Source: Phenylobacterium sp. CCH9-H3 (lineage in GTDB: Bacteria; Pseudomonadota; Alphaproteobacteria; Caulobacterales; Caulobacteraceae). Taken from it: a stretch of DNA of 64,000 nucleotides. Positions 1 to 10,007 of this stretch are shown here, piece by piece. The stretch covers positions 32,458 to 96,457 of the forward strand of contig NZ_LSJI01000230.1 of the NCBI RefSeq assembly GCF_001557235.1, in the 5' to 3' direction. A program made the translations under genes and the position numbers. Each line of letters begins with the position of its first letter. Position 1 is the stretch's first letter. A model generated the notes under the pieces. It was not told the DNA's origin and did not search any database. It was given only the letters and a program-made list of their open reading frames with translations.

Positions 1-700
1 CTGCGAATTCGCAAAATTCGGCCCAACTCCCTGCCAGACCGAGCATTCGATATTGCTCAACTAGCGCGCCGCCCTGGATTTTACTGACCACCGCGAGCCC
101 GAGGCACGGTGCGCCTATCAAGCCACTGTCGGCGAGCACAGAGTAAAAGACTGCCCGTCCGGTCCGGCCGTTTCCGTCTTGGAATGGATGTCGCATCACT
201 AGCGTCGCCATCGCCATCCATGCGTTGAGAAGGGCAGAATCCGTTCTGCTGGCGTTCGCGCGCACTTCCTCCAGCCAGATTTCGGGATGACAGGCCTTTG
301 GGAACTCGTATCGAACACCGGTTAGATCGGGGTTGGAAAAACAAGGGCCGCGGCGCAGAATTGATGGATGCCCGAGCAAGCAACTTGAGACTTCTTCAAG
401 GAGAAGAAGGTCGGACAACAAATTTGGAAGGCGCTTCCAAAAGTAGAAGGTCAGCACGGACTCCGGGGGGCGGATAAGCATCTCCTTGACGGACGGTGCT
501 GCGAATTGCCTGCCATGTGGAAGTGCTGGGAAATATTTGGCTAGAAGTCCAGCCTCGTGGGCAAATATAAGTTCAGAATCCAAGGATAAAACCAACCTTG
601 AATCTTCAGAGAACCACGTATTGTAGAGATCTCGAATTCGAGCTTCCAGCTCATGAGATCGACAAATAAGGTTCTTCGGCGGCCCAGATGGAGCTTTCAC
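1..700 (-). CDS. Fic-domain protein, truncated by the left window edge
   Basis: I translated the minus strand from a GTG at 700 and found an open frame of 233 codons that runs off the window. Around residues 171-182 it reads HPFQDGNGRTGR, the Fic signature HPFx(D/E)GNGRxxR; His starts catalysis and the acidic residue and Asn bind Mg-nucleotide. Fic proteins usually transfer AMP from ATP to a target protein, so AMP transferase activity is a family-based inference. About 170 residues precede the motif, and no clear (S/T)xxxE(G/N) inhibitory helix is visible in them. The GTG is preceded by GGGGAC and overlaps no gene; aguB ends about 100 bases upstream. The DNA is visibly poorer in GC than the following genes, with many A/T-ending codons, which suggests recent transfer. 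It could be a toxin or an effector-like enzyme; the missing C-terminus and neighbours would decide. Confidence 0.8.
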   Translation of the reverse strand, partial: MKAPSGPPKNLICRSHELEARIRDLYNTWFSEDSRLVLSLDSELIFAHEAGLLAKYFPALPHGRQFAAPSVKEMLIRPPESVLTFYFWKRLPNLLSDLLLLEEVSSCLLGHPSILRRGPCFSNPDLTGVRYEFPKACHPEIWLEEVRANASRTDSALLNAWMAMATLVMRHPFQDGNGRTGRAVFYSVLADSGLIGAPCLGLAVVSKIQGGALVEQYRMLGLAGSWAEFCEFA

Positions 701-798
701 TTAAGCGTCCCCGCGTGCACCATCCTGGGTAACCCACCAGAAAGCGGTCTGCAACCTAGAAATGTGGTAGAGCTTGCGGTTTCTCTGGGGTAGAGATG

Positions 799-1676
<878 letters not shown>

Positions 1677-1677
<1 letters not shown>

Positions 1678-2669
1678 CAGGCCGGCTCCTGCTGGGTGAT
1701 GCAGTGGAAGGACCCGCCGCCGGTCAGGATGGCGGTGGACGGCAGGCCGATGACCTCCCTGTCCGGGAACACTTCTTTCAGCGCGCCGACCGCGAACTGG
1801 CCGGGCTGCTCGGCATAGAGGGGCACGATCACCGCCCGGTTGGCGATGAGGAAGTTCATGTGGCTGGCGGGCACGGGCCGGCCGTCCTCGCCGTCGATCC
1901 AGCCCGGCGAGGGGATGCGGACGACCGTCAGCTTGCGGCCCTCCGCGTCCGTCATCTCGGCCAGGCGGCGGGCGGCGTCGTCGAAGGCGGGTGCGTTCGG
2001 GTCGCCCTTGCCCCAGGCCACCGGGATCGCCACCGTCGCCGGGGCGACGAAGCGGGCCAGGTTGTCCACGTGGCCGTCGGTGTGGTCGTTCACCAGGCCC
2101 TCGCCCAGCCACAGCAGCTTCTTCGCGCCCAGCGCCCTGCCCAGGGCCTCGGCGGCGGTCTCCTCGGTCCAGCCGGGATTGCGGTTGCGATTGAGCAGGC
2201 ACTGGCCGGTGGTCAGCACGGTTCCCGCGCCGTCGTGGTCCACCGCGCCGCCTTCCAGGATGAAGTCGTTGGCGACGAGCTCGGCGCCCGACGCCGCGGC
2301 GATCTGGGCGGCCACGGTGTCGTCGTGCTCCAGCTCGTACTTGCCGCCCCAGCCGTTGAAGCGGAACCCATGCGCACGGCCGTCGGCGAAGATCGGGCCG
2401 GTGTCGCGCAACCAGATGTCGCCGAAGGCGCCCGGCACGATCTCGATGTGGGCGACGCCGCCCAGCAACTCGCGCGCGGCGGCCTCGCCGTCCGGATGGC
2501 CGGTCATCAGCTTGACGGTCTCGCCGCCCGGGCCTGCGAGGGCGCGCGCGAGGGCGGCCACCTCGGCCTGGGCGGGCTTAAGGTTGTCCTCCCACAGGTC
2601 CGCATGGCTGGGAAAGCCCAGCCACATGGCCTTGTGGGGCGCCCATTCCGCAGGAACGACGAAGCTCAT
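1677..2669 (-). CDS. aguA: Agmatine deiminase
   Basis: This 330-residue protein belongs to the peptidylarginine-deiminase-fold agmatine deiminases, which convert agmatine to N-carbamoylputrescine and ammonia. The nucleophile Cys323 lies in the conserved C-terminal GGGSFHCITQQ. Other family blocks are WLRDTGP near residue 87, NGWGGKY near 105, LEGGAVDHDG near 137 and NDHTDGHVDN near 195. It is the first gene of an aguA-aguB pair and starts about 130 bases from the TonB-receptor terminator, so it probably has its own promoter. Together with AguB it would let the cell use agmatine for putrescine or as a nitrogen source. Confidence 0.94.
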
Positions 2670-2740
2670 CTCAGGCTGATCTCCAAAGCCGGGCGCAGAT
2701 GGCCCCCTCGGACCCCCGCGTCAAGCGCGCGCCCAACGAG

Positions 2741-2769
2741 AAAGGGCGGCCGCATCGCTGCGGCCGCCC
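2741..2769 (-). terminator. Rho-independent terminator of the TonB-dependent receptor gene
   Basis: A perfect 10-bp GC-rich stem (2744-2753 with 2760-2769, six-base loop) lies just past the receptor stop codon. It is followed in the minus direction by a short T run. Confidence 0.7.
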
Positions 2770-2801
2770 CGTTCCGAAGTCCGATCCCGGACCTGCCGGT
2801 C

Positions 2802-5186
2802 TTAGTACTCGACGTGCAGGGTCAGGATGAAGGTCCGGCGATAGCCCGGCTGGCCGAGGCCGGTGCCGGTCAGGTTCGCCGTGATGTCGGCCAGGTAACG
2901 CTCATCGAACAGGTTCCGGATGTTGCCCTGAAGATAGGTGTTTTTCAGGCCGAACTGGTCGAGCTTCAGGCGGGCGTCGAGATCCCACAGCGTGTAGCCG
3001 TTGAACTTCTCGGTGTTGGTCAGGTTCGTCCAGCGGTCGCCGACGAACTTGCCCTGCACGCCCAGGCTGACGGCCTCGATCGGATCCCACTGGGCCCGGA
3101 CGCCGCCCTGGAACTTCGGGGTCTCGTAGAGAGACTTGCCCTTGGTCGCCAGGGGGGGCTGCCCAGCGCCGGTGGCCGGGATGTCATCCTGGATCTCGGA
3201 TTCGATGTACGAGGCCGAGGCGTAGAAGCTCAGTTGATCCGTGGGCTTGAAGGCCACCTGGCCGTCGATGCCCCACAGTTCCACGTCGCCCACGTTCGCG
3301 GAGAAGGCGATGCCGGCCTGCTCGTCGAACACGCGCTCGATGCGGTTGCTGAACTCGTTGCGCCACACCGAAGCCGCCGCCATGACCGGGCCGCTCTGGT
3401 AGCGGAGGCCGACGTCGAAGGTCTTGGCATTTTCCGGACCCGGATCGACCAGTACCCGGTCGTATAGATCGTCGGTCCGCGGCGCCGAGAGGGTCTCGGC
3501 GTAGCTGGCAAAGATCGTCAGGTCGTCGTTGATGTCGTAGCTGATACCCACGTTCGGCAGAACGTCGTCATACTTGCGCGTGAACGAGCGCGGCGAGCCG
3601 TAGCGGTTCGACGCGCTGGGGTTCAGGGCGCTGACCGGGAAGGTGACCAGCGGCTTGCCGGTGCCGTCGTCGGTGCCGGGGACCGGCGTGCCGACCTGCG
3701 TGGTGCAGTAGGCGTTGAAGGTGTCGCGCTGGTAGCAGTACTGGTTCAGGTCGCGCTTGAAGAAGGGCGCCCGGACGCCGGCGTTAAGCAGCAGCTTGTC
3801 CTCGAGGAACCGGCCCCGGTATTCGACCGAGACCTGGTTCAGCAGGGCCACCGAGTAACGGTCGCGGCGGCGCAGGATGGTGCCGTCGGGCAGGACCACC
3901 TGCTTGCCGTGGCCTTGCTTGCCGGCGAAGACGCTCTCGGGCGTTCCATCGGCGTTGAAGAAGCCCACTTCGCCGGTCTGGCGGTGCTTGGCGCGGTCGA
4001 AGGTGTAGGCGGCGCGGATGCTCTGGTTGTCCGCAAACTTCCAGATCAGCGACGACGTCACGCCGTAGCGCCGGGTGTTGGTGTTGTTCGGGCGGTACAG
4101 CGAGACGGTGTCGGCGAGGTCGCCATCGCCGTTCAGGTCGACGCCGAGGGCGCTGGAGTTGCCGCGCAGCTGGGCGTCGGTTTCGGCGAAGTTCTGCGCG
4201 CCGCCGCCGTTAGCCAGAACGTACTGGAACGAAGGGTCGACGGTCAGGATCAGGCTGTCGCTGATGTTCCACTTCGACAGGCCGCGGATGTTGCCCGTGT
4301 TCGACGGGTTCACGTTCACGTTGGCCGCCGCCTGGTTGTTCACCGGGGCGATCCGGGCCCGGAAGTTGGCCAGGCTGATGCGGTTGATGAAGGTGTTGCG
4401 GTTTTCGTTGTAGTTGAAGATCAGGCTGGCTTCGCCGACGTCGCCGAAGCTTTGGTCGATCCGCGCGTTGTACTGGGTCTTCTTGATCTGGCCAGCCGGG
4501 TCGACGGTGGCGTCGTGCGGCTTGAAGATGTCGTTGCGGGTGTAGGTCATCGAGAACCAGGCCTTGGTCCCGAACGGGCCCACTTCGCCGGTTTCGATCG
4601 TGCCGTAGTAGCGCTGGAAGTCGTCGCTGCCGAAGCCGACCTCGGCGCGGACGCCGAACTCGCTGGAGGCTCTGCGGGTGATGTAGTTGATGGTGCCGCC
4701 CGCGGCCGCCGCGGTGGGGCTGTCGACGTCGGTCGTGCCGAGGTTGACCGTCGCCTGGGCGATCAGGTCCGGATCCATCTGCTGGTTCGGGTAGATGGCG
4801 TAGTTGCCGCTGTCGTTCAGCGGAACGCCGTCCTGGAGCAGGGCCACGCGCTGGCTGTCGAAGCCGCGGACCACCAGGTCACCGCCGGCCGAGCCGTACG
4901 CGTCGTTGTTGCTGAAGTTCACGCCGGGCAGCAGGTTGATCGAGTCCAGGATCGTCTGGCCCGGCGCCTGGCGGGTGATGAATTCTTCGGTGATCGACGC
5001 GCGCGACTTCGGCGCGGTTTCCGCGACGATGACGCCGTCGAGGTTGCGCGGCCCGGTGGAGCCGGTGACGACCAGCTCTTCGACGATCGCGGTGCCGGTG
5101 GATTGCGCCAGCGCCTGGCCCGAGAGCAACAGGCCAGTGGCGAGCGCCGTGGACGCGCAAAGCGCGCGGCTCAGTTTGATATTCAT
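2802..5186 (-). CDS. TonB-dependent outer-membrane receptor
   Basis: The 794-residue protein starts with a Sec signal peptide ending at about ALAQ (residue 28). A TonB-box-like stretch (EELVVTG) follows, then a plug domain with the typical VRGFDSQRVALLQDG block and INYITRR. The rest is a 22-strand-type barrel that ends in an aromatic C-terminus (TLHVEY), as outer-membrane insertion signals do. Such receptors import siderophores, vitamins or sugars with energy from TonB-ExbB-ExbD; the ligand cannot be told from sequence. It stands alone between aguA and a divergent glycosyltransferase. The start has an AGGGG ribosome-binding site. Confidence 0.93.
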   Translation of the reverse strand: MNIKLSRALCASTALATGLLLSGQALAQSTGTAIVEELVVTGSTGPRNLDGVIVAETAPKSRASITEEFITRQAPGQTILDSINLLPGVNFSNNDAYGSAGGDLVVRGFDSQRVALLQDGVPLNDSGNYAIYPNQQMDPDLIAQATVNLGTTDVDSPTAAAAGGTINYITRRASSEFGVRAEVGFGSDDFQRYYGTIETGEVGPFGTKAWFSMTYTRNDIFKPHDATVDPAGQIKKTQYNARIDQSFGDVGEASLIFNYNENRNTFINRISLANFRARIAPVNNQAAANVNVNPSNTGNIRGLSKWNISDSLILTVDPSFQYVLANGGGAQNFAETDAQLRGNSSALGVDLNGDGDLADTVSLYRPNNTNTRRYGVTSSLIWKFADNQSIRAAYTFDRAKHRQTGEVGFFNADGTPESVFAGKQGHGKQVVLPDGTILRRRDRYSVALLNQVSVEYRGRFLEDKLLLNAGVRAPFFKRDLNQYCYQRDTFNAYCTTQVGTPVPGTDDGTGKPLVTFPVSALNPSASNRYGSPRSFTRKYDDVLPNVGISYDINDDLTIFASYAETLSAPRTDDLYDRVLVDPGPENAKTFDVGLRYQSGPVMAAASVWRNEFSNRIERVFDEQAGIAFSANVGDVELWGIDGQVAFKPTDQLSFYASASYIESEIQDDIPATGAGQPPLATKGKSLYETPKFQGGVRAQWDPIEAVSLGVQGKFVGDRWTNLTNTEKFNGYTLWDLDARLKLDQFGLKNTYLQGNIRNLFDERYLADITANLTGTGLGQPGYRRTFILTLHVEY

Positions 5187-5390
5187 GCAGTAACCCCTTC
5201 CACAGACTCAAGCGGAGGGGCCCCCCGAGGCGCCCCTGAGTCTTCAGTCGCCCCTATAGCGCCAAAAATCAGGTGGTTGGTGACTGTTTTGCGACGGTGC
5301 GCCGGTCACTGTCACACTGAGGCAAATACGCATCAGTCTGCTTGCAGAACGGGCAGCGCACTCTACGTTCCGCGGCCTCAGAGGGTCGAA

Positions 5391-6929
5391 ATGCCGCAAA
5401 GCCATAGCCCGCAAGGGTCCGACGGCGAGCTCCGCGCTGCGCTGCTGCTGGTGGCGGCGCTGACCGTGGCGCGACTGATCGCCTTGTTCGGCACGCCGCT
5501 GGAACTCTACCCCGACGAGGCCCAGTACTGGCTTTGGTCGCGAACGCTCGACTTCGGCTACTATTCGAAGCCGCCCGTGATCGCCTGGGCGATCTGGGCC
5601 ACCACGGCGATCGGCGGCGACGCCGAGGCCTGGGTGCGCCTGTCGGCCTGCCTGTTCCAGGCCGGCGCCACCCTGGCGGTATTCCTGATCGGGCGGCGCC
5701 TCTACGGCCCGCAGACCGGGCTGGCGGCGGCGGCGCTCTACGGCCTGATGCCCGGAATCCAGCTCTCGGCCCTGGTGGCGGCGACCGATGCGCCGCTGCT
5801 GTTCTTCCTGGGCGTGACCATCCTGGCCTATGTGAATCTCCTGGAGGCCGACGGGCGGCGGCGGGTGCTGCTGGCGGCGGGCCTGGGCGCCGCGCTGGGC
5901 CTGGCGTTCCTGTCCAAGTACGCGGCGGTCTATTTCGTGGTGGGCCTGGCGATCCACCTTGCGCTGTCGCCGGCGGCGCGCGCGGCCTGGACCGCGCCGG
6001 CCGCCGCGGCGGCGCTGGCCGCCTTCGCCGCGGTGCTGGCTCCGAACCTCGTTTGGAACGCCACCCATGGCTTCGCGACCTTCCAGCACACGGCCGCCAA
6101 TGCCGCCTGGAGCGGGGTGCAACTCTTCAACGTCGCCGAGATGGGAGCGTTCGTCGGGTCTCAGTTCGGCGTCTTCGGGCCGATCCCCCTGGCGGTCCTC
6201 CTCATCGGTGTGGCGCTGGCGGCGCGGCGCCGCCAGCTCTCCGCGAACGACCTGACCCTGCTCTGCTTCTCCTTGCCGCCGCTGCTCATCGTCACAGGCC
6301 AGGCCTTCATCAGCCGCGCCAACGCCAACTGGTCGGGCGCAGGCTATCTGGCCGGCGCGATACTGGTGGCCGCCTGGCTGATGCGCTGGCGGGCGAGGCG
6401 TTGGCTGATCGCAGCCGTCGCCATCCAGGGCGCGGTGGCGGCCTTCTTCCTCGCTGCGGTGATCTCGCCGGGGCTGGCCGACAAGGTGGGCCTGGCCAAT
6501 GGGCTGAAGCGCGCGCGCGGCTGGTCTCAGACCACCGAGCTGATCCTGGACCGGGCCGAGCGGGAGCCTGGGCTCACGGCCATCGCGGTCAACAACCGCT
6601 TCCTGTTCTACGCCATGAGCTATTACGGCCGCGACCGCCTCGGCTTCGGCGCGCCGCCCCTGGCGAGCTGGCTCCTGATGGAAGGGCCGCGCAACCAGGC
6701 GGAGACCACCGCGCCCTTGACCGCCGCCATTGGCCGTCGCGTGCTGATGGTCTCCTACGAAGGCTGGCGCCGGGCCGAGATGCAGGCCGACTTCGCCGCC
6801 TCGCGCGACCTGGAGATCGCCAGCGTCTGGCTCGATCGTCGCCACAAGCGCAAGGTGGAGATGTTCGTGGGCGAGGGGTTCGCCCCCCGCCCGCGGAACG
6901 CGGCTACCGGCCTCCCCACACCGCCTTGA
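5391..6929 (+). CDS. Membrane glycosyltransferase of the ArnT/PMT (GT39/83) type
   Basis: This 512-residue multi-pass membrane protein has, at its first periplasmic loop, YPDEAQYWLWSRTLDFGYYSKPP, where the acidic DE pair is the conserved catalytic motif of polyprenyl-phosphate-sugar transferases. About ten hydrophobic segments follow, then a periplasmic C-terminal domain. The family moves sugars from a lipid-phosphate carrier to lipid A or proteins in the periplasm; donor and acceptor here are unknown. I chose the ATG at 5391 because the upstream extension is antisense to the TonB receptor. Its 3' end overlaps the convergent msrA gene by 26 bases. Confidence 0.85.
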   Translation: MPQSHSPQGSDGELRAALLLVAALTVARLIALFGTPLELYPDEAQYWLWSRTLDFGYYSKPPVIAWAIWATTAIGGDAEAWVRLSACLFQAGATLAVFLIGRRLYGPQTGLAAAALYGLMPGIQLSALVAATDAPLLFFLGVTILAYVNLLEADGRRRVLLAAGLGAALGLAFLSKYAAVYFVVGLAIHLALSPAARAAWTAPAAAAALAAFAAVLAPNLVWNATHGFATFQHTAANAAWSGVQLFNVAEMGAFVGSQFGVFGPIPLAVLLIGVALAARRRQLSANDLTLLCFSLPPLLIVTGQAFISRANANWSGAGYLAGAILVAAWLMRWRARRWLIAAVAIQGAVAAFFLAAVISPGLADKVGLANGLKRARGWSQTTELILDRAEREPGLTAIAVNNRFLFYAMSYYGRDRLGFGAPPLASWLLMEGPRNQAETTAPLTAAIGRRVLMVSYEGWRRAEMQADFAASRDLEIASVWLDRRHKRKVEMFVGEGFAPRPRNAATGLPTPP

Positions 6930-7482
6930 GCGCCCGGTCGCGGCCGCAGCCGATCCGGTAGCGTTCGTAGTGGCCCGGGTTCTTCTTGGCGAAGTCCTGG
7001 TGATAGGCCTCCGCATTGTAGAAGGGCGCGGCGTTGCGGGTCGTGACGGTGATCTTCGCGCCCAGCTCCTTGGCGTACTTGGCCCGCGCCGCCTCGGCCA
7101 CCGCCCGTTCCTCCGCGGATCCCGCGAAGATGGCGGTGCGGTAGGACGGGCCCCTGTCGCAGATCTGGCCGTTCGGATCGGTGGGGTCGATGTTGTGGTA
7201 GAAGCGATCCACCAGCTGGGCGTAGGTGATCCGGGCCGGGTCGTAGGTGACCTTCACCGCTTCCATGTGGCCGGCGTGGTTCTCGTAGGTCGGGTTGGTC
7301 GACGTACCGCCGGAATAGCCGGACACAGCCTTCGTCACGCCAGGCGTGGCTTCGAAAAACTTCTCCACCGACCAGAAGCAGCCGCCGGCGAACACCGCGG
7401 TCTTGGTGGCGGCGGCCGAGGCCGGGGCGCCGGTCATGAGGACAGAGGTGGCGGCAAGAGCGGTGAAGATGCGCATTTTCAT
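6904..7482 (-). CDS. msrA: Exported peptide-methionine (S)-S-oxide reductase
   Basis: The catalytic GGCFW motif lies near residue 35 of the chosen protein, followed by GYSGG, EAVKVTYDP and YHQDF, all standard MsrA blocks; a further Cys near the C-terminus (RIGCGRD) could resolve the disulfide. The enzyme reduces methionine-S-sulfoxide in proteins. A Sec signal peptide ending at about ASA precedes the domain, so it should act in the periplasm. I start at 7482 because the signal peptide begins there; an upstream ATG at 7515 would add 11 polar residues. It follows the DoxX gene by about 70 bases on the same strand and looks like the last gene of the bufferin operon. That context suggests repair of metal- or oxidant-damaged envelope proteins. 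Confidence 0.92.
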   Translation of the reverse strand: MKMRIFTALAATSVLMTGAPASAAATKTAVFAGGCFWSVEKFFEATPGVTKAVSGYSGGTSTNPTYENHAGHMEAVKVTYDPARITYAQLVDRFYHNIDPTDPNGQICDRGPSYRTAIFAGSAEERAVAEAARAKYAKELGAKITVTTRNAAPFYNAEAYHQDFAKKNPGHYERYRIGCGRDRALKAVWGGR

Positions 7483-7551
7483 CGGTCTAGGTTCGGCTTT
7501 CAGGGTCTGGGTCATGGGGATACGTGGGAGCCGGGCGCCGGGACGCCAGCC

Positions 7552-8013
7552 TCAGTCCAACCGGAAGAGCCGGTCAAGGCTCCAGCCGCCGCCGCCGCGG
7601 CCGACCAGATAGACCAGCAGCGCGGCCCAGCTGAGGTGGGTCGGCCAGGCGTCGGGATAGACGAAGATCTCGATCACCGCCGTCATGCCGAGGAGAGCCA
7701 GGGCCGAGAACCGGGTGAACAAGCCCAGGACCAGCAGGATCGAGAACAGGTGCTCGGACCAGGTGGCCAGGTGGGCGGCGGCGTCCGGCGGAATCAGCGG
7801 CAGCCGGTACTCCTCGCGGAACAGGGTGTAGGTCCCGTCGGTGATGTGCAGCAGGCCGTCCACCTTGGTGCGGGCCGACTGGAAGAAGATCGCCGCCACG
7901 CCCAGGCGGGTGACCAGGGCGATGGCGTTCTCCGGGATCAGGCGTTCGGCGAGGCGGCCGAAGGCGCGGGTCGGGCGCCCGCTGCCAGCGAGCGGGGCGA
8001 TCAGGGTGTTCAT
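7552..8013 (-). CDS. bufD: DoxX-family membrane protein of the bufferin operon
   Basis: The 153-residue protein has about four hydrophobic helices and DoxX features (FFQSARTKVDG, LPLIPP, a C-terminal LVYLVGRGGGGWSLDR). Its ATG overlaps the stop of the DUF2063 gene by four bases (ATGA), which indicates tight coupling. In described bufferin operons a DoxX protein accompanies the precursor peptide, the DUF692 enzyme and the DUF2063 protein; its exact role is not settled. The symbol is assigned from operon position, not from a distinctive motif. Confidence 0.8.
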   Translation of the reverse strand: MNTLIAPLAGSGRPTRAFGRLAERLIPENAIALVTRLGVAAIFFQSARTKVDGLLHITDGTYTLFREEYRLPLIPPDAAAHLATWSEHLFSILLVLGLFTRFSALALLGMTAVIEIFVYPDAWPTHLSWAALLVYLVGRGGGGWSLDRLFRLD

Positions 8014-8771
8014 GGGTGTTTCCTCAGGGCGGTGAAGGCGCCCGCGGCGACAAGGCCGGCGAACGCGGTGGAAAGGTCCAGGCCGGGCTCGCTGGCCAGG
8101 GCGGCCATGGCGGCGTCGAGGAGGCTGGCTCCGGCCGCGCAGGCGGCCAGGAACTGGAGCTCGCCGGGGCCGATGAGTTGGTGGCGGATGTCGAGGCCGG
8201 GGCGGACGAACAACAGCCCTTCGGGCGCGTCGTCCAGTTCCAGGATCCTCGGCGGATCGTCCGGCGCCTGGAGGGCGCGCCAGAGCGACGGCGTCCCGTC
8301 CTCGAAGGCCGCGAACCGCGTCGCCGGGTGCAGGGCGAGCGCGTGGGTCGAGAACGCGGCCGGTGAAAGGACCGCCGCCGCCTCTGGCGCGAGCGGCTCG
8401 GCGTCGGCGGCCAGATGCGCGCAGGTCCACAGCCAGTCGAGCTGGGCGAGACCCGCCAGATAGGGCATCTCCGCCGCCGGTGGAAAATCCGCCAGCCAGG
8501 CCGGGAACGCCTCACCATAGGCCAGCAGGCTGGCCGAGCGCGGCGGGCAGGCGGCAGCATGCGCGGTCGCGGCGGCGGCCAGCCACGCCGGGCCCACCAC
8601 GCGTTCCACCGTCGGAAACTGCGCCGCCAGGGCGTCGGCGCAGCCCTTGGCGCTGGTGTTGCGATAGACGCTGAGCCCCGCCTCGGCGGCGTCGGACGCG
8701 CACCAGGGCGCGAGCGTCGCGGCGTCGCCGGCCACCGCCGCCAGGAAGCGTTCGTGGAAGGTGTCACGCAT
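8010..8771 (-). CDS. bufC: DUF2063-domain protein, partner of the DUF692 enzyme
   Basis: The 253-residue protein opens with a DUF2063 domain: FLAAV near residue 10, then SVYRNT near 35, a helix-rich ALAAQFPTVERVVG segment and YGEAFPAWLADFPPA near 85-100. In characterised DUF692 (MNIO) clusters this domain binds the precursor and presents it to the modifying enzyme. The C-terminal half resembles the second domain common in these partners. It overlaps the DUF692 gene by eight bases and the DoxX gene by four, so the operon order is precursor, DUF692, DUF2063, DoxX. Confidence 0.87.
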   Translation of the reverse strand: MRDTFHERFLAAVAGDAATLAPWCASDAAEAGLSVYRNTSAKGCADALAAQFPTVERVVGPAWLAAAATAHAAACPPRSASLLAYGEAFPAWLADFPPAAEMPYLAGLAQLDWLWTCAHLAADAEPLAPEAAAVLSPAAFSTHALALHPATRFAAFEDGTPSLWRALQAPDDPPRILELDDAPEGLLFVRPGLDIRHQLIGPGELQFLAACAAGASLLDAAMAALASEPGLDLSTAFAGLVAAGAFTALRKHP

Positions 8772-9603
8772 CGGCGAGCTCTCGGGCCAGCAGGCGATGG
8801 GCGCGCTCGCGTTCGGCCATCAGGACCGCGAAGGCGGGAATGTCGTCGTCCCGTTCGATCAGCGTGGGACGCGGTCCGACCCGTTCGATGAGCCGCGCGT
8901 ACAGCGTCCAGACGGGCTCGGCCACCGGCGCGCCGTGCGTGTCGATCAGCAGGTCGGCCCGCGCGTCCGGCGCATGGCCCGCCAGATGGATCTCGCCGAT
9001 CGCCGCTGCAGGGAGGGCGTCGAGATAGGCCTCGGCCGAATGGCCCAGGTTGTGCGCGCTGACGAAAACGTTGTTCACGTCGACCAGGAGGCCGCAACCC
9101 GTGCGCCGGCTGAGCTCGGTGAGGAATTCGACCTCCCCGAAGTCATGCCCCTGGAGCGGCAGGTACAGGGAAGGGTTCTCGATCAGGACGCGGCGGGCCA
9201 GGACCTCCTGCATCCGGTCGATATTGTCGGCGATCCGCGACAGGGCTTCGCAGGTGCGGGGGAAGGGCAGCAGGTCAGGGGCGTAGACGCCGCGGCGCAT
9301 CGACCAGGCCAGATGCTCCGACACCAGGACGGGATTGCAGCGGTCGATCAGGCGCTTCAGCGCCGCGAGGTGGCCCTCGTCCGGCGCTTCGTCCGCCGCC
9401 AGCGACAGGCCGACCCCATGCAGGGAGATCGGCCGGTCGCGGGCGATGGCGTCCAGCCAGGCGAGCCGCGGCCCGCCGGCGGCCATGTAGTTCTCGGGAT
9501 GCGCCTCGAACCACAGGCCCTCCGCCCGGCAGGCGAGGGCATCCGCATAGTGCTGCGGCTTGAGGCTGACGCCCGCAGTGAGGGACTGGGTCATGAGGCG
9601 CAT
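8764..9603 (-). CDS. bufB: DUF692 (MNIO) iron-dependent peptide-modifying enzyme
   Basis: This is a TIM-barrel protein of the DUF692 family, now called multinuclear non-heme iron-dependent oxidative enzymes (MbnB-like). Visible metal-ligand blocks are SLHGVGLSL near residue 60, ENPSLY near 143, VDVNNVFVSAHN near 178 and GEIHLAGH near 204. Enzymes of this family oxidise cysteines in a ribosomal precursor peptide to metal-binding heterocycles. The substrate here is most likely the four-cysteine peptide encoded just upstream. Two starts are possible (9603 and 9594); neither has a clear ribosome-binding site. The protein is of normal family length (about 276-279 residues). Confidence 0.9.
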   Translation of the reverse strand: MRLMTQSLTAGVSLKPQHYADALACRAEGLWFEAHPENYMAAGGPRLAWLDAIARDRPISLHGVGLSLAADEAPDEGHLAALKRLIDRCNPVLVSEHLAWSMRRGVYAPDLLPFPRTCEALSRIADNIDRMQEVLARRVLIENPSLYLPLQGHDFGEVEFLTELSRRTGCGLLVDVNNVFVSAHNLGHSAEAYLDALPAAAIGEIHLAGHAPDARADLLIDTHGAPVAEPVWTLYARLIERVGPRPTLIERDDDIPAFAVLMAERERAHRLLARELADA

Positions 9604-9618
9604 CCGCGAGACGCGAGG

Positions 9619-9900
9619 TCAGGCCTTGGGCGTCAGCGAGCCCATGCCCTTGGGCGTCTTCATGATGACGCAGGTTCCGACTGGCACCTCCTTGAAGGCC
9701 TTGCCGTCGTAGTTGACCTTGGACGTGCCTGCACAGGTCGTGCCCGCGCCGGCCTTGCAGTCGTTCTGGCCGGCCTTGGCGACGCCATAGCACTTCTCGG
9801 TGGCGGCCGGTTTCTTGGCCATGTTGTCCTGGGCCATGGCGGCTCCGCCCATCAGGGCGAGGATGGCGGCGGCGGCCAAGGTCGTTTGAGCGGTTTTCAT
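9619..9900 (-). CDS. bufA: Bufferin precursor peptide (DUF2282 family)
   Basis: The 93-residue product has a Sec signal peptide ending at AMAQ (residue 24). The mature part carries exactly four cysteines (37, 48, 56, 77) set as KCYGVAK, NDCKAG, TTCAG and GTC, the DUF2282 pattern. In Caulobacter such peptides are modified by the DUF692 enzyme, exported, and bind copper in the periplasm; function here is inferred from family and operon. An upstream in-frame ATG exists, but the ATG at 9900 has a strong GAGGAG site six bases before it and starts the signal peptide. It is the first gene behind the minus-strand promoter at 9949-9975. Confidence 0.9.
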   Translation of the reverse strand: MKTAQTTLAAAAILALMGGAAMAQDNMAKKPAATEKCYGVAKAGQNDCKAGAGTTCAGTSKVNYDGKAFKEVPVGTCVIMKTPKGMGSLTPKA

Positions 9901-9948
9901 GACGAGCTCCTCATTGCGACCGGCCACAGCGGCGCAGTCAGGAGCTAG

Positions 9949-9975
9949 TTCGCGGGCGGCGCGGCGCAGGTTACA
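9949..9975 (-). promoter_or_regulatory. Sigma-F-like promoter of the bufferin operon
   Basis: On the minus strand TGTAAC (9975-9970) is followed after 17 bases by CGAA (9952-9949). The same two blocks, in the opposite direction and with a 16-base spacer, precede the adjacent ECF sigma gene. A start about 8 bases further would give a 40-base leader for bufA. Assignment to the neighbouring sigma factor is inferred from this pairing. Confidence 0.65.
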
Positions 9976-10007
9976 GCTTTCGCCGACTCTTTTTCTTCGC
10001 CGCCCGA

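Noticed and set aside
1704..3467. Long plus-strand open frame opposite aguA and the TonB receptor
   Set aside because: It has no family likeness and mirrors the codon bias of the real minus-strand genes, a common effect in GC-rich DNA.
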